Positions 12,900-25,462 of a stretch of 64,000 bases of DNA are shown in pieces. Made by a program: the position numbers and the translations under genes. Source of the stretch: Serinus canaria (Eukaryota; Chordata; Aves; Passeriformes; Fringillidae); NCBI RefSeq assembly GCF_022539315.1, contig NC_066316.1:62105994-62169993 (forward strand), in the 5' to 3' direction. The first letter of the stretch is position 1, and every line of letters starts with the position of its first letter. A model generated the notes under the pieces. It searched no databases, had not been told where the DNA came from, and saw only the letters and a program-made list of their open reading frames with translations.

Positions 12900-15800
12900 A
12901 GAAACCTCAAGAGTTTTCTTCACCCTGATTTTTATTGCCATTATATTTTTTAAGTCTTATAGCTAGTAGTGAACCAGCCTACTAGTATTCCTCTTCCAGC
13001 CAATAAGCATTGCAATATGTTTTTTTCAGTGAACAGATGCTGTGTCCAATCTCTTGTTTTCAAAAAAATCGAAATTACAGGAAATTATCATATGACTTAG
13101 CGTGGTAGTCATGGACTGCAAATAGCAGATACTGGAGGCAGAATATTTATCACAAACTGATAAATAGTGATGCTTCTGCAAATAATTTGCCAGAAAGAGG
13201 AATTTTGCCTTCACCATGTGAACCTTCCTATGAGAATATTTTTCATGGTATTTCTGTGAATAGCCCTTTTTACCTTTACAGAGTGCATGTTTGAGGTGAA
13301 ACATGGAATAACTCTGTATCCTACTGCAACCTCACAAATTTTAAGTTTTGTGGCATTGGTTGCTATGATGCAAAATCTACAGTCCAAATTTCACTAGGAA
13401 ATTGTTGAAGGAACTGATTATAAAGCAATCACATTAAACACACAGTATTTTAAAAACTAAGTTTTACATGGTGCATTTAGCTAAGCCAGTATAGATAAGC
13501 AAGATAAATTTCAATGCAGTCAGTGATTCAAAGCTGGGTATTTTGAAAGCATAAACACCTGGGCAGCTCCTGGATGAATAACTGGAAACAGTTGGTCCAG
13601 AAGACTCCTGTTTATCCCCAAATAGCCCATTCAAATTATGTTTGGTTCAAATTCATAGACAGTAATGGTCTCAAAATAACACAGACCTTTTTCAGGTACA
13701 GAGACAATTCTCTAGGACTAATGAAACCAAGCAAAGATTTTCTGAATCACTCTGTTGACATCTCTGCCTTTGGATCTTTTCTGCCCCCTTCCATTCTGGG
13801 CTCATTGAAGCTTAGCCAATAAACCATGATAAGAAGACCAACTCCTTACTGGTTATTTGGTTTAGAGGTCTGAAGAGTGTAATGCAAACATCCTTATCCA
13901 TGGGGTGTACAAGGGAATCTAGTAATCCAGCAATCACCATTTCTGACATTTTTTACTCTTTTCTTATCTTTACCTCCCTATTTGATATTGAATTTCAATG
14001 TAAAGTCAGTCGCAGATTCTGGGAAAAGAAGAAAAAGGGCCCCCTAGGTTTTTCAGAACCTTCAGAACCACTGTATATGAGCAGTCTTCTAATAATTTGT
14101 AATCATTTTCATTACTGATACACGTAGTTGCACTTCATACAATTTTTTCTAGATAAAATTTTAAATTTAGAAGAAATACAGAACTAAATTAATCATAAGA
14201 GAGTAAAAAATACTCTAAAACATGCAGCCAACTTGATTTGAAAACTTCTTTCTTCACATGTTCTCATTTCATTATTTTTCTTCAGACCATAAAAAGAAGA
14301 AATTGAAAGGTCAGTTACAACATTTCTGACTAAATCATTTGGTTCTTGAATTACACCACTGTCATAGTCATTCTGTCATCTGAAACACAGAAATACTTTT
14401 GCCTTAAATTATTTAACCATTTTTTTTCTTCAAACTGTCCCTTCACATCATTTTAGCAAAGATTTTGATATTTAAAAAGGCCTATTTTTTCTTTCTCTGT
14501 ACACACAAGGGTTCTCACTGAATCATGTCAGATTATATTTTGTATTTATGCAGTCAATAGAATTTTACAGATGTTGAAATTGTTCTAGAAAGGCAGAAAA
14601 GCTGGTTCTTCTGCTTCAAACATGAAAAGGCCTTGCAAGCCAAGAAAACTCCATAATTCACAGAAGGACATATGCTGCAGAGGCCGAGTGATGGGTGAGT
14701 ATATGGTAGAGAATTCTGGTGTAAACATCAGGATGTAGGAGGATTTTGACAGCTGGGAGGAAGGGAGAGGATGCCAGGTCCTCTCTCCTACTGCTGCTGC
14801 AGCCACACAGCACAGTGAGGAGCACCTCAGAAGCTGGTTTACAAAAAATGCTGTTTCCCTCAACTATGCAATATTCAGGGGGCTTCTCTGAAAAACCCAA
14901 AGGCTTTTCCCTCTGCTTGTCCTTCCACTCCCTGACTTTAAGACACCAGACTGCATGACTCTAGGTGTTAAATGTGAGCAAAATTATCGCCTTCTTTCAA
15001 AACAAGAGACATACTTGTAAGTCTCAGCCTTATAAATTTCCACAGAACCAGAATATCTGATGGCAATCAAGGCTGTAAGCTTTTAGTTCAGTGCTTGGAC
15101 ATTCTGAGTCTTCAAAAAAAAGCATATTAAAAAATGGTGCATCTTCCACAACATTAGAATAAAGGTGAGTGTAAGTTTACGTCTGTTAAAACTGAATAAA
15201 CATAGAGTATCCGTTTAGCCTGAAGAGATGTATTTAAAATTCTCCCTCTCAGTCCCCTGACAATTGATGATGCCAATTACAGGACTGCTTCTTTAACATT
15301 GAGTTAAAGTAATGAAAGAACATCCCTACCAGCAAAGCAGAATGAATCAGAGCTTACAGTAGCTACTTGAGAGCTGTCAGAGCTACTAAGCTCCCAAACT
15401 TCTATCCTGGCCCACAGCCCCACTACCACAAAGCCAGAGTCAAAACACAATTTTACCCAAAGGTTCCTTTAATTAAGAGATGTCTAATCCTTTTTCTGGT
15501 GAATTCCCAAAGACATTATTTCAAACAATAGTGTTTGGATTGTTCAGGAACTTACTCACATGGGGTTTTTTTTCTGTTTTCAAGCAGGGGAAAATTGCTT
15601 TAAATATGTCAAAATATTCTGAGTGATAAAGATACATGAAAAGTTGAAAAGTCTTTTTTGCTTGGCATGTCTGAGGTCAGATTCTCTTAAGTCCATGACT
15701 GCATGCTTTTCTTTTATATTCCAGTTCTATTTGTATCAGCTACTACTGTCTTCTAAATCTCTTTGGTTTAGAACTACTGTAAAAATTTCCCTAGCACTGT

Positions 15801-16873
15801 CATCCTTTCCTTGCAAAGTGCACTTGCATTTGACCACAGAAGAAAGAACACCAACTACAGCTTAAATCCCATCCTGACTAGGTCTTACTCATAGCATTTT
15901 TAAAGTAACACTTACTTGCTTTAATTAAGATCTTTGTGTCATGGTGAGCTTAATCCCCATTTCAGAGACTCCTTCGAAAAGGACTGTTGGAATGGAATTC
16001 AGTTTATCCAGGAAAGAGATTTTACTACAGTTTTAGACTTTAAATCATAGCAAGAAAACCTATTTAAATAGAAGATAAAACTGTGGGGTTTATTTTTAAA
16101 AGAATACATACCATTCTTTATTTGGGGTTACTATAAACAAAGAGTGTACATCAGCAGGCCTAAATGGTCTCATGGTCTCACTGAAATCAAGGCTTTTGTC
16201 CTCATCTTCTTCTCCATTATTTATTTTTCATTACACCTTTCACCTTTTTGAAGTGAAGAGTTGAACTGCATGGATAATCTCTTTATTAGTGTATCTATTA
16301 AAGTACAAATTGAACAAGCACAAGCTATAAAATGGTCCATAAGAGAAACATGTGTCTTCAGAAGATAATACGTCCATCTGCTGGAGTTCTGCAGAGCATT
16401 TGCTGAGTTCAGCAGAGGGGAAGGAGCACATGGGCTGATCAGTTACTGCCACATGAGCCATCCTTAACAACAAAGCATGGGAAATATGGATGAATGCTAA
16501 TTCTGCTGGGTAGCACACAAAAGAACACTTTAAAACAAAGCAACTATGTTCACTACAATACATTTCAAAGAATTTCTTTATCATCTGAGAAGCCTATTTT
16601 ACCAAATAATTTAAATAAATTGCCCATTCAGCTATAAGCAGTATGGACACTTCCAGAAGTGTCCCAGTCAGGAAGAAAGTATTGCCACCTTCTGAAAATA
16701 AGAATGTGGTTTAGATGGTATCTGCTCGAGGTTGCTTGCACTGCTATTCATTCGATGTTTATTAGAGTAAGCAGTCACTCAGGTACTTAGCACTAAAAAG
16801 GAAAGATTTATTGCAAACACTAACCAAGCTTTCTTTTTGATATTAAGTATCAGAAAATAGCTCTTTTATGAGG

Positions 16874-16889
16874 TTTTTTTTTTTTTTTT
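16874..16889. repeat. T16 homopolymer
   Basis: An uninterrupted run of 16 T. On the minus strand it could be a retroposon poly(A) tail, but no element body is recognisable beside it. Confidence 0.8.
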
Positions 16890-17365
16890 GAAAGACATGT
16901 ATTAGTTCATTCCTCAAAGTATTTGTGGTAACAACTTTCTTATTCTCAATTTAAATCACTATTTGCTATTTGTTTCTGGCATGTTGACCATTGGCAAGAA
17001 AAAAAAAACAAGTTGTCCTGCTGATTTGGCAACTGCACACATGCTTTGAAGCATAAAGGCCATAAGCTGCCCTGACTAATCTGCAACAGCTCAGCTTCTT
17101 TCCCTACCTCATCAACACCATGACACTAAAATGACATGTCCTATTAGAGACCTATTCAAGCTTGAATTAAACAGGATCTTCCATGACCTAATGGCTTTTA
17201 GATTATGTCCTAGAGCTCCTGTTCTCAAATACAGAAATGTCTGGGTATTTTGGTAAAGAACCATCAGATCTATCAAGTGACTGAAGAACTGATGCAAAAG
17301 CAACACAATTAAGCACTGCTTGACCTATTGTAACACATACCAAAAGTACAAGGTCACCTTTTAAC

Positions 17366-17372
17366 CATGCAA
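17366..17372. repeat. 7-bp direct repeat flanking LTR, left copy
   Basis: CATGCAA lies just outside the left edge of the solo LTR and recurs just outside the right edge at 17977-17983. It is the likely target-site duplication. ERVL-type elements usually duplicate about 5 bp, so part of the 7-bp match may be chance. Confidence 0.5.
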
Positions 17373-17374
17373 GA

Positions 17375-17976
17375 CGTCACGGTTTAACCCCAGCCAGCAA
17401 CCAAACCCCACAGAGCCACTCGCTCACTCCCCCACCAGTAAGACTGGGAATAGAATTAGAAGGGTAAAAAAAAAAAAAAGGTCATTGAGACAAAGGCAGT
17501 TTCATAGAGAAAGGAAAAGATACACACACAAGCAAAGCACAGCAAGGATTTGATTCACTGCTTCCCATGACCAGGTGGAGGTTCATCTATCTGCAGGAGA
17601 GCAGGGCCCCATCACCTGTAACGATTACTTGGAAGACAAATGCCATCACTCCAAATGTTCCCCCCTTCCTCCTTTTCCTTCACACTTAATATACTGAGTA
17701 TGATGTCATGTAGCCTGGAATATCCCTTTGGACAGCTGGGGTCACCTGTCCTGGCTGTGTCTTCTCCCAGCTGCTGCTGAACTTCCCAGCTCCAACTTCC
17801 CTTGTCAGCCATGGCAGTATGAGAAACAGAAAAGGCTGTGGCTCTGTGCAAACCTTGCTCAGCAATAACAAAAACATCTCCATATTATCAACCTCATGTC
17901 CAGCAAAAATCCAGAACACAACCCCATACCAGCCACTGTGAAAAAAATTAATTCTACCCCAGCCAAAACCAGCACA
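17375..17976 (-). mobile_element. Solo LTR of an avian ERVL-type endogenous retrovirus, antisense
   Basis: Read on the minus strand, the sequence starts TGTGCTGGTTTTGGCTGGGG and ends GCTGGGGTTAAACCGTGAC. This matches the start and end I recall for a widespread avian ERVL-class LTR. Other agreeing blocks, on the plus strand, are GAGCCACTCGCTCACTCCCC near 17415, GGAATATCCCTTTGG near 17717 and GTCACCTGTCCTGGCTGTGT near 17741. In the related LTR I remember, a TATA box lies upstream of the transcription start and the polyadenylation signal is ATTAAA-like; here both regions look degraded (ATGAAA in place of the signal). An A14 run at 17466-17479 interrupts the element. No internal retroviral region is present on either side, so it is a solo LTR left by recombination between two LTRs. 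The open frames at 17.6-18.1 kb are not genes. Confidence 0.85.
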
Positions 17977-17983
17977 CATGCAA
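17977..17983. repeat. 7-bp direct repeat flanking LTR, right copy
   Basis: CATGCAA is identical to 17366-17372 and directly follows the LTR edge. It supports a true insertion with both ends preserved. Confidence 0.5.
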
Positions 17984-20900
17984 AGGAACACTGTGATCAT
18001 CAAGCTGTGCTTGATGTTACATGGTGCCTAGAGCTGAACAGGGTTAAAGGGATACAGGCCCAAATGCCCTTTGTCACAAACACAGCACAGCATGGATTCG
18101 TGGATCTAAGTCTATAACTTTTTGTTCTGCAACTGGCCAGATGGCCGAGTTCAGCGTGCCCTAGTGTTAATGCTGTCTCTTCTTGATAGAAATGGGTTAG
18201 AGAGCAGTGACCTATGCTGGTATGCTGTCAGATATAAAAGCAAGTGAGATGTAGGGTTAAGAATTATCCCACATGCAGATATAACCTCTAAAATCAGGAA
18301 AAGCAAAACTGACTTTTTGACTTAACACCTTTCAGTGAGGTTGATGCTATGACTTTTGATAGGGTGATAAAGAATTCCAGGGCAGTTTTGACCTTCTACA
18401 GATTTGGTAATATAATGGATCCTTTCTGTCATGCTTTTAACAACAGTTTTACTGATATATCACAAACTCAGAAAGACAAGTGAAAATCAAGTAGATAAAA
18501 ATTCATCGTGTAAAATTTGCTATACTGTATCCTTTGAGACATGCTAGAGAAAGAACAATAGAGGAAAAATACTTTGTATAAGTCAAAACATAAAGGGGGG
18601 AAAATTTTGATCTTTATTTCCTATCCAAAATGGAAATCAAACTACTACATCAAACACAGATGAAGACAAAAATCTCGAGAGCTTCATTGTGCCTAATGCG
18701 GCAGAAGCGCTTAAAGATTACAAGGAAAAAATACATCAAGGCATTCAAAATTTGAAGCATCAGGTCTGCAGTCAATCCCACTGCCTATTTTCTGGCTACT
18801 CAGGACAAAATTAGTATCCTTCAGATACATGTTTCCAAGAAAAAAATTCCTTGTAGCCTAGGAGAAGCACACTGATCTATAAACCAGAAGAATGCATTCT
18901 CTTCCTACTTTTCTTGGAAGCCTTTTATGCTTCTGTGAAGAGTTTTGTTGAGGGTAAGCTGGTGTTAAAAGGCTGATCACCAGTGCCTCATATTAGTACT
19001 AGCTTGTAGTGTTGCATGAGGAAACTAATATCCAGTCTGAACTGAGAATTTTTCTGAACTCTGCTGAATGTGACCTCAATCCAGCAGTCTCATGCAGTGC
19101 CTCACACAGCAAATGCATGAAGTTTGTATGGGTTTCTATTAGACTACTTGTATTATTTCTTAGCTAGCTAGGAGTTATGCCATTATTATGAAATATGGCC
19201 ATAGCCTTTACTTTGACTGACAGATACTTGTAATGAAAAATAGCTTTTAAATTATTGACTGTATACAGCTTTCTTTGGATTATACATAAAGTAGCTCAGA
19301 TTCATAGACTTTTTAAAAATTATTTTTGCAGCCTAGGTTATTTTTCAAGCTAAGAAAATATTCTAAATAAAATATAATATATTAGAAACTGTAAAAAAAA
19401 AAAAGTTAGCCTAACTCTACACAAGCAATTATGGTAACTGATAAACTTGACAAGCAATATTTCATTTTAGGGAGCAAACAGGAAAGACTCACCTGGGAAA
19501 AGTAGCTACTAATAGCTGAATGAGAATTTTGGGATGGTTCAATTTCCTCAAAACTTTGCTCTAGGTAATTTGAAATAACTACTTATGCATGATGAGGAGA
19601 AACAGTGGTAGTATTTCCTGCTCTCTTTCATGTTGTGGCTTAAAGTACAGACTGACAGAAGAAACATGACCTGTTTGGGTGCTCAAACAGGGATTCAGCA
19701 TCAAGATGTCTGACAAGGGAAACTATTTCTAGAGGAATGGGGTGAGAAGAGGAATATGGCACACTAGTGAGGTAAAAATGATGCCAGCTCTCACAGTAAA
19801 TCTATAATACATTAGATGCTGTAAAAATATGTTGGCTTAAACTTTGTAAAAGACCTCAACCCTTTTTAAAAATTATTTTGATAAAATAAGCAGTACCCTG
19901 AAAAGTCCTGGCAGAGTTTAATACCACTGATACTTGTTTAGAACCATCTATTCATCATCTGTTTATAATTCCTACATTTTCCTATTGAAGTGGCACATCT
20001 GTGAACCTTTATTAGAGAAAATTATTGATGTTTACTATGCTTTCTTACAAAGGGCACCATTACTGTTATACTGCCTCCTGCTAGTAAGAACTAGCAGGTA
20101 TCTTATTTTCAAAACTGCCAACAGTTCATCAATATAGATTACAACTGAAAATTTGTAATTGTATAACTATAAGAGTTACAAGAGGCACTTCATATGGAAT
20201 GTTCAAGTTCATGTCACACAAGGGTTTCTATTTGTGTTCACATTTGTGTGTGTTCTATCTTTAAGAAAACTACGCCTTACTTGCTTAACTGGTCTAGGGT
20301 AAATCACAGAGTAGTGTGGGATTTTTGAGCATTCAGTAAGTCAATGGTAAAATCTTTTTATTAAGAGATGCAATTTGAAAAAAAAAACAAACCCACTTTA
20401 TGTCATCCAGTCCCCTTCAGCAAAAATTAGTAGCATGTGTGGGAGTATTTTAAGGTGTATTATATGGAGTGCATGCTACAATTTAGGCAGAATGAATAAC
20501 ATGGTTTAGAATATTTGTGAAACTTTTTCAACTCAACTTTTTGAATACATCATTTAATAAACCTTTATGCTCAGCTTAAAAAGAACTGGCATAGTACATC
20601 CTTAAGAAGTGCAGTTTGGGATCTCAAAACATTCAGCAATTCCTTCACAGCAATGACGGTTTTTATAATGATTCTTGCTGCTGAGACTTACTGGACAAGG
20701 TTGGGATTTTTTTTTCCCATCCTGCAGTACAAAGGACTGATTAACTTGAAATAAAAAACATGGATATTTAATCCACTGAAAATAACAGCATGAATGTTCT
20801 TAAGCCATTCATTTCATCCGGTAATTTTATGAGCAGTTCTTTGTACAGCAGTGCATCTTGCAGGAGTTGTAAGCCATTTTTACACTTCATTTATGTAACA

Positions 20901-21116
20901 CAGGAGATGTGATTTGAGGATATAACAATGCAGAGAATCTCTCTATATTCAAGCAGAATTCTAATTGAGGGTATGAAGTTGCTGCATCATTAAATGGCTT
21001 AGAGTATATGATACCAAGGCAATGCCGTGGGTGTCTTGGACCAGGAATAATAAAACCTTAATAGCTCCCATTCAAATGGCATCATTCTAGGAAAACAGAC
21101 TACCAAAGTCTAGGGA
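17984..21116. other. AT-rich noncoding DNA, no gene seen
   Basis: No supported gene or transposon. A short match to a tRNA A-box-like string (GATGGCCGAGT, near 18139) has no B-box or cloverleaf and is not called a tRNA. Confidence 0.55.
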
Positions 21117-21360
21117 AAACATTAGATATGAGGAAGAAATGTTTACTGTGAGGGTGGTAAGGGTGAACAGGTTGCCCAGAGAAATTGTAGATGTCACATC
21201 CCTGCAGATGTTCAAGGCCTGGATGGCCTGTTGAAGGGCTGGATGGAGCTATAAGCAAACCAGGTCTAGTGAAAGGTGTCCCTGACCATGGCAGGGTGGT
21301 TGATACTGGGTGTTCTTTCAGGTCTCTCCTAACCACAAAATTTCTATGATTGTATGATCC
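21117..21360 (+). mobile_element. CR1 LINE, 3' end fragment
   Basis: This is the terminal piece of a CR1 non-LTR retrotransposon, 5' truncated as most CR1 copies are. Recognisable blocks in order are GAGGAAGAAATGTTTACTGT, GAACAGGTTGCCCAGAGA, CATCCCTGCAG, ATGTTCAAGGCC, GTCTAGTGAAAGGTGTCCCT, CCATGGCAGGG, and the terminal TTTCTATGATTGTATGATCC, which is a decayed form of the 8-bp repeat at CR1 ends. Compared with the consensus I recall, about 17 extra bases sit around 21216-21236 (TGGATGG occurs twice), probably a small local duplication. The open frame on the opposite strand here is meaningless. Confidence 0.93.
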
Positions 21361-21934
21361 CATGCATGACTTCCTGCTCCAAGGAGGTAATGGCTTGGCT
21401 CAGTAGAAAACAAATATGGTTCATACTGAGAATGTGAGTAAATCAGAAATACTTGCACAGTACTTAATGAGCAATAATTTAGCACATATTTTAAAAATTA
21501 AACAAAATTCTGAAATAGTTTGCTTTAAGAAAAGTCATAATTTTACTGTAGATACTCCACACTATGAACAAATTCCCTCTTATCAGCTTGCCTGGCCTGT
21601 CAGAGTCGGTGATGTGTGTATCCTCCTGCAACCTGAGAATCTGATACACAGTCATTACTTGCCTGGTGGAAGTTCTTTTCTATAAATATTTTTGTGCAGT
21701 ATGTTATAAAGTAGAGAAAAAAATTATTACTTTTTAAAGAAAATTTCTTGTATTTCAAAAAATTGTGATGTCCATGATATACCTGTCTGAAACACAGTGC
21801 CACCTGTGCAGTGTCAGAACACCAGATTGCCAACTGCAGCCAAGTAGCAGGATTCATTGTGCATGGCCACTGTGCCCTTGGCAAAGTATAATTTCAGCAG
21901 CTAAATACTTCAGGCAAGAAGTACTACAAACTGA
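21361..21934. other. Noncoding DNA between CR1 fragment and fold-back
   Basis: I see no supported gene. Frames of 73-94 codons on both strands overlap and match nothing I know. Confidence 0.55.
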
Positions 21935-21980
21935 AAGAGCTGAAACTATTCTACAGAAATATAGAATAGTTTCAGCTCTT
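21935..21980. repeat. Perfect inverted repeat (19-bp arms, 8-nt loop)
   Basis: The left arm is 21935-21953, beginning AAGAGCTGAAAC. The right arm is 21962-21980, ending GTTTCAGCTCTT. The loop is CAGAAATA. All 19 positions pair, and the arms are of mixed composition rather than AT-only. A perfect stem of this length with a short loop is far beyond chance in 64 kb. It could be a fold-back (template-switch) mutation or a transcribed hairpin; sequence alone does not decide. Confidence 0.92.
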
Positions 21981-22157
21981 CCATAGCAGCTTTCTAAAAC
22001 AATTAGGTTTTTCAATTACTGCTTTTTAGCATGTGCAAAGACTGCAGTCTTAACATCTGACTTGACAGAGATATGGAATTCTTGTATGTATGGAGTTACA
22101 GCTTGCAAGCACAATTGATAAAAAGAAACAAAAAAAAACCCCAAGACTTTCTCTCTC

Positions 22158-22175
22158 TTTTTTTTTTTTTTTTTT
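22158..22175. repeat. T18 homopolymer
   Basis: A run of 18 T preceded by CTCTCTC. No retroposon body is recognised on either side. Confidence 0.8.
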
Positions 22176-22976
22176 ACGACATGCTGTCTTTCTGCACCCT
22201 CTGGAATCTACATTTCTCCTGACACCAGCCCTCTTCTCAAGTTCACATGCTCCATCTGGCATCTCCTTTCCTATATACCTTGTCCACAACTACAAAAAAC
22301 AGTGTTGCTATAAAACCTTCCTTTCATACTACCCATATTTATCTCACCTGAATTATTTCTGATATTTACCCCATGGTAACAGATCCCAGATTTTGTGTGG
22401 GTATTGGCGCCTGAAAACTGGGAGGGAGGGAAAAAAGAAGGGGTAGAATCAGGAAGGGAGAGAAGATGGTGGTTTGGTTTAAATACACAGGAGCAAAGAC
22501 AGCCCCCTGTGGAGATACAATTAGCTTTTCAAACACAATACACTCATGCAGACTTTGATAAAAAGTGATAATTGGTTGACAGAACATTAAATTTATAATC
22601 ATTCATGAAAGTAATTATGGTAAAGCCTTGTATTCTCCAAATGTGTTTTGTTTCAGATGCAATACCGTCAGGATCAAGTCAAATTCTAGCTATGACTAGA
22701 TTTCCCTCTTTAGTTGTAGATAAATCAGTACTTTCAGTTTATGAAGTTTCTGGTTGTTGCTGTTTCAAATTTTGTGTTTGTATGAAACCAGACCCACCAC
22801 TCACACTCAGTAATGTAAAGTTTTCTTCCAGAGAAAGCTTATGTGCAACAAAGAGGCTGCATCACAACAGAGAAAAGGAGGGTGATTTGACATTAAATTA
22901 GAACAATTTAACTTTAATTATGCAGTCAGAGAGGAGATAAGAATAGCATAAAAGTAGAATATAATGGTTAAAATAG

Positions 22977-23035
22977 AAAAAGCAAACAAACAAAAAAATC
23001 CCAAAAGCACCCCCAAAAGCCTCCAAGACACCCTA
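22977..23035 (+). repeat. A/C-rich low-complexity stretch
   Basis: The plus strand is almost free of T and G, made of AAAC, CCCAAAAG and CACCCC-like pieces. It resembles the longer tract at 57598-57750. Confidence 0.65.
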
Positions 23036-25304
23036 AACCTGGAACTCCAGCTATTATTGTAAGAAATACAATGGAGATTATTTTTCTTCTTTTTTAAGGG
23101 TCAAGTAAGAGATTACATTCATACAAAATTAATTTTCCTTCATCAAAAATCAGAGATTTGAAAGTTAAATTTGAACTTCTGAAGTCTTATCTCTTGAGCA
23201 TATGAATATTTTATGTACCTTTTAATTACATAATGATATACTATCCTTTGACTCAGGTCTCTCTTTATTAAAAGAATGTTATTTTTAAACCAATTCAATA
23301 TTTTGAGCTGTCTCAATATTATAGTTCCCATAGAAGAAAGCCTATTCCCTAGAAATAATATAATAAAACAGAAACTCCATGTGGAACTCCAAGAAGAGCT
23401 AACACTTAGTAAAAAGGTAGATATGCACTTGCAGGAGAAAGCCTGCTAGCATTTTCAGTCGCAAACATACTGATTTTCAAAGATATTTATTGACAAAATG
23501 TCATATATGAGATTGAGCTACACTTCAAAGATCATTTGTAAGGAGATCCCACATGAAACTGTGTTGGAGAAAGTGCTAAATTTTGAAGAGTAGAAATATG
23601 GGTAGAAGATATTCTTAGCTCTTCTTGCTTCAGGCTGATTGATTTGCACTAATTGCATCACTTTGTTTTCTTCCATTATGACTCTTTCATAAAATTTAGA
23701 TGCATTTTACAGAAACTGATCTTCATGAGTTTATATCATATATTCAGTCTTGATAGAAAGAAAGATGCTTCAAAGCAAATAAATTCTATAAAAAGACAGC
23801 TTGCCTTTTGGGTGATTCTTCAAATAGATAGGCTTCAACATAGAAACTATTTAATCTATTTTTATATTCAAATTTTGATTGATATTGTAAACTCTAGTTC
23901 ATTTGTGATATTCTAAGTTAACGGCAGCTTCTGAAACTGCCATCAATAACTGCTGCAGACATGACAAATAGTGATATGAGGGTCACCCTTTTTTAACTCA
24001 GCATATTTAAAAGCTTTTCCTGCTAAATTTGCAAGTATTCAAATTGTGGGATGTGTACATGCTGTTTTAACCCACTTGTCAGCTTCCGCTACCCGTAAAG
24101 GCTATTGTTTCGCAACTGACGTAGAAGAGACATCTTCCAAAGAATGTCAGAGAAAGGAATAGCAAAAGAAGAGACTGTAATCTCTCTTTTCCTCAAGAAT
24201 TAACAGTAAATGTCATTCTAGCTTGGAATTATGAGCAAAATACAAAGATGTCTTTGCTTGAACAAGGCAATTACCATGGCTGAAAGGTATATGGAAAATA
24301 TGTGTTTCGTTCAGAAAGCACTGAAAGCCAAAGCATTTGACAGAAGTAATTTTCTTTCGGTATCTGAGCCTTAATTCTTAGACATAAGACTTGGAGAATC
24401 TCTGTAGAAAGACACCACAGGTCCTAATTAGCTCATGCAGGAATCCCCTTGAGTTACAGTTTCCCACAAAAAGGGCCTTTACTTCCAAAAACAAAACCTT
24501 GATAATCCTCAGAGGTCATAGAGACATAAAACAAAGCCAAAAGCTCAACTTCATGGGACTTATTTTCTCTCTTAGGGGCTAATTAGCTATTTTATTTTAA
24601 TCTCAAAGTAGGAAGGTTGTTAATCCTTGACTTCAAAGACCCCCAAATCTAAAATGTAATTAAAGGGAGCAACTCATTCTTCCAGCCTGGGAAGTGTTGA
24701 CTTAACATTTCTGTTTCCTTTCTTTCCCTGCTTCCAAGAGAGACTTGATTTGCAGGAATCCCTCCCTGCCATTTAGGTCCTATAACAGTGCTTAGGGAGG
24801 TAGGACATCACCAGTGTTAGATTTACTTTTTACCCTTTCTAGCTGTCTTGGATTTCTACCTGTGGGTTTCAGGTAGCGGTGCAAAACAACTACACAAAGT
24901 GGAAATACAGTGACGACATGGAAGAATAGCGCACAGCCAATGGTGGAAGGAGAACATACAAGCACATACACTCAGATCTGTCATAAAAGCATGACTAAAA
25001 CTGCCCTACAAATATATTTCATAGAAAATCATAAAGAAGGAGAAAGACTTATATAATGTAACTTAACTTCATAGGTAGTATCAACATGTTACAATCTTTT
25101 GACTTTCAACTGAAATCAAATACTTATTTAAATTGCAGATTATTTTCCCCAAATATGTTTTTAGTGAATTTCAACAGTACGTAGAAGGACAACACTTATT
25201 TGTATGGATTCGTTATTGGAGAATCCATTACGTTTTGTGAAGTAAAAAGTAAATCAGTGTTAGATCTTTTAACTCACAACAAATTATAGCAAGTCGGATC
25301 TCTA

Positions 25305-25318
25305 GTTACCATGGTTAC
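25305..25318. promoter_or_regulatory. Possible RFX X-box-like site
   Basis: GTTACCATGGTTAC fits the RFX consensus GTNRCC(0-3)RGYAAC at all but one position, and is a near-palindrome. It is 116 bases upstream of an octamer. One such near-match in 64 kb can occur by chance, so this is only a candidate. Confidence 0.25.
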
Positions 25319-25433
25319 AGGTCCCAACAGACCATTCTTTAAGAATTTTCTCCTCCACCCAAGATAGCAACAGTCTTTTAAAAATATTATCTAGACTACA
25401 GCAAAAGGCGATTCATAGTATATTTATGCTGAT

Positions 25434-25462
25434 ATGCAAATTACCAGAGCATTTGTTAATGA
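25434..25462. promoter_or_regulatory. Possible octamer plus homeodomain sites
   Basis: A perfect POU octamer ATGCAAAT lies at 25434-25441, and TTAATGA, a homeodomain-like core, at 25456-25462. Such pairs are typical of conserved vertebrate enhancers, but both motifs are short and AT-rich, so chance is a fair alternative. ATTTGCAT also occurs near 39750 and 54210. Confidence 0.22.

Larger units (their letters stand above)
9632..17365. other. AT-rich noncoding DNA, no gene seen
   Basis: I see no supported gene. The longest frames are 92 to 114 codons (for example 16240-16584 on the minus strand) and show no recognisable domain or codon bias. A less AT-rich patch lies at 14.6-14.95 kb with frames open on both strands, which is a sign of base composition rather than coding. 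Minor elements are a CA run at 12881-12899, an 8-bp-arm hairpin at 16645-16664 and a T16 run at 16874-16889. Confidence 0.6.

Noticed and set aside
14585..14958. Less AT-rich patch with frames on both strands
   Set aside because: Frames in several phases over the same bases indicate composition, and no CpG enrichment, domain or splice pattern was seen.
16240..16584. 114-codon minus-strand frame, cysteine- and phenylalanine-rich
   Set aside because: The composition is what random AT-rich DNA gives; no signal peptide, domain or repeated cysteine spacing could be made out.
18130..18215. tRNA-like A-box string GATGGCCGAGT
   Set aside because: There is no B-box (GGTTCGANYCC) at the right distance and no cloverleaf could be folded, so neither a tRNA nor a tRNA-derived SINE is supported.
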